From: an uncultured Eubacteriales bacterium
GTDB lineage: Bacteria; Bacillota; Clostridia; Oscillospirales; Acutalibacteraceae
Length of the DNA stretch: 64,000 nt
Assembly (NCBI GenBank): GCA_900314795.1
Contig: OMWP01000010.1
Coordinates: forward strand, 1-64,000
Direction of reading: 5' to 3'
Shown in pieces: positions 58,168 to 64,000 of the stretch (the first letter of the stretch is position 1; every line of letters begins with the position of its first letter). Made by a program: the position numbers and the translations under genes. A model generated the notes under the pieces. The model saw nothing but the letters and a program-made list of their open reading frames with translations. It was not told where the DNA came from and searched no databases.

Positions 58168-59849
58168 GATTTTTCCTCCTCTTCGGCGTTTGCCTCTTCT
58201 TCCAGTTTTCGATAGGCGACCTTGCCGACCAGCGTTTTGGGCAGTTCATCGCGGAAGATGATCTCCTTGGGCAATGCATACTTGGCAACATGCAGTGCGA
58301 GTTCATCCATAATCTTCTGCTTTAACTGCTCTGTCGGCTCGACGCCGTCATGCAATACGATATAGGCGCGTACCCTTTGGATACGGCGGGGATCCCTGAC
58401 GCCGATGACACAGCTGTACGCCACCTCGTCCATGCCGTCGATGACGTTCTCGATCTGACCGGGATAGACGTTGTAACCGTTGGTGATGATCATGCGCTTG
58501 ATACGCTGTTTGAAATAGACATAGCCGTCCTCGTCCATGGAACCGAGGTCACCCGTATAGAGCCAGATGTTGCCGTCGGCGAGCGTTCGCAATGTCTTTG
58601 CGGTCTCTTCGGGATTCTTCAAATACCCCTTCATCAGGGTGGGGCCGCGCAGGATGATCTCGCCCTCTTCCCCATACGGCAGTACGTCATCGGTGCCGGG
58701 GCGGACAATCTGATAGACCATATCGGGGAACGGCAGTCCGATGCTGTTCTCACGATATTCATTCGTCGGGGTCAGACAGCTTGCGGTGACACATTCGGTC
58801 AAGCCGTAGCCCTCGCGCACCTGGATAGGGGCGTTGTGCTCATGGAGGAAGGTATCGATCTTGCGCTTGAGCTCAACGGAAAGGGAATCACCGCCGCAGA
58901 ACATCCCGAGCAGATAAGACAGGTCTTTGCCCTCCAACTCAGGCAGATGTAACAGTGCTTCAAATATCGTGGGGACGCCCGCGATGAAATTGGGCCTTTT
59001 CTGTAATAACGCCTTGGCGTAGGTATGTTTATTGAAGGTCGGCATCAGCATGCACAGTGCGCCGAAGACCAGACCGACATGGATGTTGATGCCCAACCCA
59101 AAGCCGTGGAACATCGGCATACAGCTGAGCAGCCTCATGCCGCGTTTCGCATCAAAATTCAGCGCCTCAAAGCCCTGCATGGCGAGCGCGTTGAAGTTGA
59201 AGTCGGTCAGACAGATACCCTTGGGAAATCCCGAGGTGCCGCCGCTGTAGAGAATGACCGAGGTGCGATCTTCTTCAAACGGTTCGATCCCGACGGAATC
59301 GACTGTATCAGCGCCCTTCAGGAAATCCTTATATAACATGCCGTAATCGATGTTCGGATACTTCAGATAATCCTTGCCCTTTTTGATAAAGTAGGCGACC
59401 GACAGGAAGAAGGGCAGTTCCTCCTGCATACGGCAGACGATCTCCTTCACGGGGTGATCGGCGTTTTCAATCGCGTTCTGCACCGTCTCACAGAACAGAT
59501 CGACCGTGACGATCGCTTTGCTCTCGCTGAGGTTCAGATAATAGGTGATCTCATTCTGCGCGGACTGGGGATGGATCATGTTGGCGATCGCGCCGATGCG
59601 GTTCAAGGCATAAAAGCACTCCACTGTCTGCGGGATATTCGGCAGGCACAACGTCACCGCGTCGCCCTTTTGGATCCCCAGTGCCTTGAACGCCTTGGCG
59701 CAGCGCTCGATCCGCCGGATCAGCTCGCCGTAGGATATCAGCTTACCGTAGAACTCCAGGGCGTTATCCTTCGGATTGATATTCGCGCAATTCTCCACCA
59801 TCTGATACATCGTCAAGCGGGGATAATCGATCATATAGTTTTCGTTCAT
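58164..59849 (-). CDS. Acyl-CoA ligase (AMP-binding), long-chain type
   Basis: Class I adenylate-forming enzyme of 561 residues. Motifs are ILYSGGTSGFPKGICLT (P-loop), REGYGLTECVTASC (A5), LYTGDLGSMDEDGYVYFKQR (A7-A8) and PKTLVGKVAYRKL (A10 with the catalytic lysine). The early FYGKLISYGELIRR segment matches FadD-like ligases. First gene of an operon with MBL hydrolase and E2-like genes. This is the fourth AMP-binding enzyme in the window and the least related to the HTH-cupin pair. Substrate unknown. Confidence 0.9.
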   Translation of the reverse strand: MNENYMIDYPRLTMYQMVENCANINPKDNALEFYGKLISYGELIRRIERCAKAFKALGIQKGDAVTLCLPNIPQTVECFYALNRIGAIANMIHPQSAQNEITYYLNLSESKAIVTVDLFCETVQNAIENADHPVKEIVCRMQEELPFFLSVAYFIKKGKDYLKYPNIDYGMLYKDFLKGADTVDSVGIEPFEEDRTSVILYSGGTSGFPKGICLTDFNFNALAMQGFEALNFDAKRGMRLLSCMPMFHGFGLGINIHVGLVFGALCMLMPTFNKHTYAKALLQKRPNFIAGVPTIFEALLHLPELEGKDLSYLLGMFCGGDSLSVELKRKIDTFLHEHNAPIQVREGYGLTECVTASCLTPTNEYRENSIGLPFPDMVYQIVRPGTDDVLPYGEEGEIILRGPTLMKGYLKNPEETAKTLRTLADGNIWLYTGDLGSMDEDGYVYFKQRIKRMIITNGYNVYPGQIENVIDGMDEVAYSCVIGVRDPRRIQRVRAYIVLHDGVEPTEQLKQKIMDELALHVAKYALPKEIIFRDELPKTLVGKVAYRKLEEEANAEEEEKS

Positions 59850-60028
59850 GTATTTGCCTCGTTAATATTTGCAATATTAAATATATGATAAACAAAATTG
59901 CAAATAATGTCAATCAATTCGAGGGAATCCGATACCGAAAACGCCCTTTGCTTGACTTATCAAACAGAAAGTATTATGATGTATACGCCGAGCCATTCAA
60001 TCTACTTCGGCACGAAAGGAATCCTAAC

Positions 60029-61225
60029 ATGAAACTCGATCCGATAGTCATATCGTTACTGGACACCGATCTGTATAAATTCAATATGGATCAGGTTATT
60101 TTCCATAAGCACACTGATCTGTGCGGTAAATACTACTTTAAATGCCGCAATAAGGACGTGAGATTCACACAGGAGATGCTCGACGAGATCAACTCCCAGA
60201 TCGACCATCTGTGCACCCTGCGATTCAGAAAGGATGAGCTGGATTATCTGCGCTCCATCCGCTTCATCAAAAACGACTATGTGGAGTTCCTGAGACTGTG
60301 GCGACCGATCCGCGAATATGTCACCACCGAGCTGAGCAAGGACGGCGAGCTGTCGATCATCGTAGACGGCCCCCTGTTCTCGGCGATGCAGTTCGAGATC
60401 CACCTCTTAGAGATCGTCAACGAGGTCTACTTCCGCATGTCATACGATTATGACACCCTCTTGAAATCCGCCGAGGAAAAGCTCAACGCGAAGATCGAGG
60501 CGCTGAACAACGGCACCTACACCTTCAAGTTTGCCGAATTCGGCTGCCGCAGACGACTCTCGCGCGAGTGGGAGGACGTCGTGGTGCGCCGACTGTCCAC
60601 CGAAACCGACAAATGTATCGGCACCTCCAACGTCTACCTCGCGATGAAATACAACCTCACCCCCATCGGCACCTATGCGCATGAGTTCGTGCAGATGTAC
60701 CAGGGCATCGACCGCTATCCCCTCGCCTACACCAACCATTACGCCATGCGCGACTGGTATGACGAATACGACGGCGACAACGGTACCGCCCTGACCGATA
60801 CCATCACCACCGACCTGTTTCTGATGGACTTCAACCGCTCCATGGTCAACAACTACAACGGTGTGCGGCACGATTCGGGCGATCCGTATGAATGGGGCGA
60901 GAAGATCATCAAGCACTACGAGAGCTACGGCGTTGATCCCCGGACAAAGCTGCTGCTGTTCTCCGACGGTCTGGATTTTGACCGCGCGCAAAAGCTCTTT
61001 GACTACTTCAAGGACAGAGCCAAGGTCAGCTTCGGCATCGGCACCTTCTGCTCTAACGATACCTGTGCCGAGCCGCTGAACATCGTCATCAAGCTCCAAT
61101 ACGTCAACGGCAAGCCAGTCGCAAAGCTCAGTGATAACCCCGAGAAGAGCATGTGCCACGACGCGGATTACCTCAAATACCTCAAGCGCTCCGTCGCCTT
61201 CCGTCTGAAAAGAGAAACTTTATGA
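60029..61225 (+). CDS. pncB: Nicotinate phosphoribosyltransferase
   Basis: NAD salvage enzyme joining nicotinate and PRPP, 398 residues. MKLDPIVISLLDTDLYKFNM is the classical N terminus, followed by FAEFGCRRRLSREWEDVVV and GTSNVYLAMKYNLTPIGTYAHEFVQM (written here in two parts: GTSNVYLAMKY, GTYAHEFVQ). GVRHDSGDPYEWGEK and GIGTFCSND complete the PRPP/phosphate site. ATG 60029 is chosen for AAAGGA about nine bases upstream. A longer frame from 59885 adds 48 residues with no family match. Divergent from the ligase operon. Confidence 0.95.
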   Translation: MKLDPIVISLLDTDLYKFNMDQVIFHKHTDLCGKYYFKCRNKDVRFTQEMLDEINSQIDHLCTLRFRKDELDYLRSIRFIKNDYVEFLRLWRPIREYVTTELSKDGELSIIVDGPLFSAMQFEIHLLEIVNEVYFRMSYDYDTLLKSAEEKLNAKIEALNNGTYTFKFAEFGCRRRLSREWEDVVVRRLSTETDKCIGTSNVYLAMKYNLTPIGTYAHEFVQMYQGIDRYPLAYTNHYAMRDWYDEYDGDNGTALTDTITTDLFLMDFNRSMVNNYNGVRHDSGDPYEWGEKIIKHYESYGVDPRTKLLLFSDGLDFDRAQKLFDYFKDRAKVSFGIGTFCSNDTCAEPLNIVIKLQYVNGKPVAKLSDNPEKSMCHDADYLKYLKRSVAFRLKRETL

Positions 61226-61340
61226 TCGGTTGAGATTGCCACGGCATGAACGCCTCGCAATGACAATGATAATCGGTTGAGATTGCCACGGCATGAACGC
61301 CTCGCAATGACAATGATGATCGGTTGAGATTGCCGTGGAA
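61225..61340. repeat. Three tandem family A repeats
   Basis: Two identical 44-base units (ATCGGTTGAGATTGCCACGG ... GCCTCGCAATGACAATGAT) and a partial third, between pncB and its terminator. Confidence 0.85.
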
Positions 61341-61381
61341 ATGTTTTTCATTCCATGCATCGACGATCAAGCACAGATGAA

Positions 61382-61412
61382 AACCCCGCCTTTTTCGGCG
61401 GGGTTCGTTTTA
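61382..61412 (+). terminator. Terminator after pncB
   Basis: AACCCCGCC / GGCGGGGTT stem, TTTTT loop side, then CGTTTTATTT. Confidence 0.8.
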
Positions 61413-61560
61413 TTTCTCTCCGTTGTGCGAGATCAAACGCACAAAACGTCACGAAAGACATCAGGCAAGGATCAGCAAAACGATTCTCTTCATCGTGATT
61501 ATCTCTCTTTTCTTGTTCGAAGAGTCAACACCACTATCATCACAGCAGGCAGGTAGAGAA

Positions 61561-61980
61561 TTACCGCTTTCTGAAAACATACTTCAAGCGGAAGATAACG
61601 CGTTTGATCGGCATAAAGTCACTGTATACATGTGCGTAGAGGCGCTTTTTGGGGCTGTAGACCGAGATGGTCTCACCGTCACGAATGATCTCGGTGAGCA
61701 CACCGATAATATGCCGATCGGTAATACCCGACTCCACTCCCACGCGATTGTCACCGCAGATCAGGTAATCATCCTTGCGCACCTTGATGATACGATGCAG
61801 GACATACTGACCGCTGTCGCGCTTATACAGCGGGATATCCAGCCGTTTTAACGGCAGCTCGGGTCGTTTGATGACCAGCAGATCGCGCGGTTGGATCAGC
61901 GGATACATGCTGTCGCCGACGTTGGTATAGATCAGCTCGCCTTTTTCGGCAAGCACCTCTTCAAAACTGGATTTACTCAT
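61561..61980 (-). CDS. S26-type signal peptidase-like protein next to a PqqD gene
   Basis: A 139-residue protein with the S24/S26 serine peptidase fold: the nucleophile motif VGDSMYPLIQPRD at about residues 20-32, the partner segment YVLHRIIKV at about 65-73 (His rather than Lys, as in S26B/SipW-like enzymes), and ICGDNRVGVESG near 83. There is no N-terminal membrane helix, but the C-terminal segment SDFMPIKRVIFRLKYVF may associate with the membrane. The start overlaps the PqqD stop by eight bases (ATGAGTAA). Likely cleaves a leader or signal peptide; the target is unknown. Confidence 0.75.
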   Translation of the reverse strand: MSKSSFEEVLAEKGELIYTNVGDSMYPLIQPRDLLVIKRPELPLKRLDIPLYKRDSGQYVLHRIIKVRKDDYLICGDNRVGVESGITDRHIIGVLTEIIRDGETISVYSPKKRLYAHVYSDFMPIKRVIFRLKYVFRKR

Positions 61981-62233
61981 CGATGGCTCCGATCGCGCGC
62001 AGTCTTTTGATAACATCGGCGATATCCGCACGCATATCTTCCTCATCACCGTCGTATTTTTCTTTTAAAGAATCAAGAATCTTTTCTTCCGTTGTATCTT
62101 CCTTTAAGCAGCTCAATATCGTATCCACTGTTTTATTGCCCTGCACCAGACCGTGAAAGCTCGCTTCTGCGGTCGGCACTAAGAGGGTCTCATCTCCGAT
62201 ATTGTGTACGATAAATTCGTTTTTCAGTTTCAT
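61973..62233 (-). CDS. PqqD-family peptide-binding protein (RRE domain)
   Basis: An 86-residue PqqD-like protein. The fold is the winged-helix RiPP recognition element, with the start MKLKNEFIVHNIGDETLLVP and the block GNKTVDTILSCLKEDTTEEK then a helix ending RLRAIGAIDE. PqqD proteins present precursor peptides to modifying enzymes. The coupled downstream gene is an S26-like peptidase. No radical SAM enzyme, cyclase or obvious precursor peptide is present nearby, so the pair is an orphan or part of a dispersed system. Confidence 0.82.
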   Translation of the reverse strand: MKLKNEFIVHNIGDETLLVPTAEASFHGLVQGNKTVDTILSCLKEDTTEEKILDSLKEKYDGDEEDMRADIADVIKRLRAIGAIDE

Positions 62234-62306
62234 GATGTCACTTCCCGTTGGTAATTGCTATTATCATACATGATAATCGATCAAGATACAAGACTATTTT
62301 AAAAAT

Positions 62307-63302
62307 CTATCCCAGCGCCGAATGATAGAAAGACAACACTGTATTGATAAAACTCGGGTCAAGTTGGTTGCTTTTTGCCATATCGACAGGGGTATCCTCC
62401 GGGTGATCGGCACGATAGCGGAGCGCGTTCTCCGACAGCCAGATCCCGCTGTGACCGCTGCGTAACGGCTCGTCATACACGGTGAGGTTGATTCCGGCTT
62501 GATCGGTTTTATCCAGAGTCGTACTCAGCCGCTGAGAGAGCGGGACTCGTTCGTCATCAGCGCCCTCAAACACGGCTACCGGTGCCGACGCATTTTCGAT
62601 GCGATCAGATACACAAGGCATATCGCCGAACAACAGGCGGTTTTCCAACAGCAAAAACGGATATTCGATATCGGCAAGGAAGCCGACATAAGGTCGCGCG
62701 GATTCACGCATCAGCTGTACGGGGTTTTCAAAGCCCGATATGATGACAGCCGCTTTGACGCGATCATGATCCATACCGGTCGCCGCCGCATAGCCTCCGG
62801 CGGAATGACCGTACAACAGGATCGGAAGGGATGACAAACGCTCATCCTCTTCGGTGTATCGCAGTGCCGCTTGCAGATCGAGCGCGGGTTGTGATAAGCC
62901 GCCTTTCCCGCTGCCCTCACTCTCCCCTACGCCGGTCGCGTCATAGCACAACACACCGTAACCGTTGTCAACAAACGCCTTCATCTCAGAAAGATGCGCT
63001 GTGCCGCCGTCGCCGAAGCCCGCCGCGATCACCACAAGCGCCTTGGGAGCATCGGGCGCAAAGTAATATCCGGTCAGCATATTGTTACCGGAGGGGAACT
63101 CGACCTTTTGATAGGGATAACCGGCAGATTCCATTTGTGAATAGGAATAGGAAAATTCACTCGGCGTATCACTGCGCGGGAACGCCGTATGAAAGAAGAT
63201 CACGGTCACGATCATCGAGATCGCCGAAAATGATAACACAAAGATCAAAAGAGCCAAAAGCACCCGTTTCACATATCGGTTTCGTTTACTATGTAACTGC
63301 AT
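62307..63302 (-). CDS. Membrane-anchored alpha/beta hydrolase
   Basis: Serine hydrolase of 331 residues. An N-terminal basic stretch and membrane helix (about residues 14-38) anchor it, with the catalytic domain probably outside. The nucleophile elbow is YGHSAGGYAAA (Ser near 168), the acid is likely in FEGADDERVPLS, and the His in RSGHSGIW. CYDATGVGESEG precedes the elbow as in BAAT/Hydrolase_4 proteins. ATG 63302 is chosen for AAAGGAG 13 bases upstream; the longer frame to 63452 is unsupported. Substrate unknown. Confidence 0.85.
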   Translation of the reverse strand: MQLHSKRNRYVKRVLLALLIFVLSFSAISMIVTVIFFHTAFPRSDTPSEFSYSYSQMESAGYPYQKVEFPSGNNMLTGYYFAPDAPKALVVIAAGFGDGGTAHLSEMKAFVDNGYGVLCYDATGVGESEGSGKGGLSQPALDLQAALRYTEEDERLSSLPILLYGHSAGGYAAATGMDHDRVKAAVIISGFENPVQLMRESARPYVGFLADIEYPFLLLENRLLFGDMPCVSDRIENASAPVAVFEGADDERVPLSQRLSTTLDKTDQAGINLTVYDEPLRSGHSGIWLSENALRYRADHPEDTPVDMAKSNQLDPSFINTVLSFYHSALG

Positions 63303-63383
63303 TGCCGCTCTCCTTTCATATAGTATTATCTGTTGCGGATCCATCATGCATGGTGCGCATCCGGGTATTCTTATAGGATGAAA

Positions 63384-63412
63384 CAGCCCGCACCACGGGG
63401 TGCAGGCTGAGA
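63384..63412 (-). terminator. Hairpin after the Pro/Gln-rich membrane protein
   Basis: Minus-strand stem AGCCTGCACC / GGTGCGGGCT followed by GTTTCATCC. Weak T tract, so only a likely terminator. Confidence 0.5.
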
Positions 63413-63423
63413 TCGATTTTTGA

Positions 63424-64000
63424 TTATAAAGATAATAAAGCGCCGAAGGCAAACAGGTAAATGGTATAATATACTGTCAGAATGATACCGAACACCAGAG
63501 CGATAACGCCCAAAACCTTACCGGTGACTCTGCGACCGTTGGTGGGATAACCCGCCGCGTCAAACCTCTTGGCTCTGCTGATCGCGATCGCGCCGAAGAT
63601 GATGCCCAAGATCGAGCCGATCGGGAACCATGCTAAGATGATCGCCGCAATTCCGAACCCGAGAATACTCTTTGACAATGACTGAGACTCGGGAGTAACA
63701 CCCTGCTTAGGCTGTGCATATTGCGGCTGGCCATACTGCGGCTGAGCATAGGTAGGCTGACCATATTGCGGCGGTATCGGCTGAGCCTGCATCGGTTGCG
63801 GTTGGGGTTGTGCAACCTGCGGCTGTACCGGTCGGGAGCTCTCATACTGAGGGCGCATCGGCTGAGGCGCTGTCGGCGGCTGGACAGGTTGAGGCTGCGG
63901 TTGTGCGTACTGCGGTGGAATAGGCTGAGAGGTTTCGTACTGCGGTCTCATCGGCTGAGGCTCTGTCGGCGGCTGAACCGGCTGCGGCTGTATCGGTTGC
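63424..64000 (-). CDS. DUF4190-like membrane protein with Pro/Gln-rich repeats, cut by the window edge
   Basis: The 5' end lies beyond the window. The visible part has repeats of the type QPQPVQPPTAPQPMRPQYES (the unit recurs about every 36 residues, and PQYGQPTYAQPQYGQPQYAQ follows). Two membrane helices come after (about GFGIAAIILAWFPIGSILGI and IALVFGIILTVYYTIYLFAF), with RAKRFDAAGYPTNGRRVTGK between them, as in DUF4190 proteins. The frame is open to base 64000, so the ATG at 63951 is not the true start. Role unknown; the repeats suggest a flexible cytoplasmic or wall-facing tail. Confidence 0.8.
   Translation of the reverse strand, partial: QPIQPQPVQPPTEPQPMRPQYETSQPIPPQYAQPQPQPVQPPTAPQPMRPQYESSRPVQPQVAQPQPQPMQAQPIPPQYGQPTYAQPQYGQPQYAQPKQGVTPESQSLSKSILGFGIAAIILAWFPIGSILGIIFGAIAISRAKRFDAAGYPTNGRRVTGKVLGVIALVFGIILTVYYTIYLFAFGALLSL

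Noticed and set aside
61335-61556. 73-codon plus-strand frame as a possible RiPP precursor for the PqqD pair
   Set aside because: It runs through a family A repeat fragment and the pncB terminator hairpin and lacks a ribosome binding site.

Overview
The window looks like a chromosomal segment of an anaerobic, low-to-mid GC Firmicute of the Ruminococcus / Oscillospiraceae type (class Clostridia). The evidence is T-box leaders and a SAM-I riboswitch, sporulation genes (yqfC, yqfD, a ylbJ-like gene), a dockerin-bearing secreted protein, ferredoxin-linked 2-oxoacid oxidoreductase genes, and near-consensus sigma-A promoters with 17-base spacers. No phage, plasmid or transposase gene is visible. 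Intergenic space is crowded with short palindromic repeats of several families.

Layout. 0.1-2.6 kb: a 5'-truncated amino acid permease, a DNA glycosylase and five tRNA genes. 2.6-9.2 kb: hslO, a methyltransferase with a YerC-type regulator, and the dnaG-rpoD-zincin operon, then a YigZ gene. 9.4-18.5 kb: rpmE, a degenerate M15 peptidase, thrS under a Thr T-box, an LRR-dockerin protein, a membrane protein and two tandem DacF-like proteins with altered active sites. 18.6-31.2 kb: a phosphoesterase, recG, fakA-like, ymdB-like, the sporulation cluster, asnB, a PAP2 phosphatase and a YbhN-like membrane protein. 31.4-49 kb: the most distinctive block, dealing with acyl-CoA and branched-chain amino acids. 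49-56.4 kb: a DMT transporter, an orphan MazF, metK under a SAM riboswitch, a stand-alone NrdD-like glycyl-radical domain with a probable NrdR box, SPFH/NfeD and small membrane proteins. 56.5-64 kb: an acyl-CoA ligase / MBL / E2-like operon, nicotinate phosphoribosyltransferase, a PqqD plus S26 peptidase pair, an alpha/beta hydrolase and a Pro/Gln-rich membrane protein cut by the window edge.

How the central block may work. Two paralogous proteins, each an XRE helix-turn-helix plus cupin fused to an acyl-CoA synthetase, sit behind separate T-box leaders. Aligning the specifier loops by eye gives a Val codon (GTA) for one and an Ile codon (ATC) for the other. Between and beside them lie a four-subunit 2-oxoacid:ferredoxin oxidoreductase and ilvE. 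The simplest reading is salvage of isobutyrate and 2-methylbutyrate: activation to the CoA ester, reductive carboxylation to the 2-oxoacid and transamination to valine and isoleucine, with each activating enzyme induced by the matching uncharged tRNA. A LeuA-like protein lacking the usual metal-binding histidines sits behind a Leu T-box next door. The route is known biochemically from rumen bacteria; this regulatory arrangement and the fused proteins are the part I consider possibly undescribed.

All coordinates and homology calls come from reading the sequence and from memory of the families. No database search or folding program was run.
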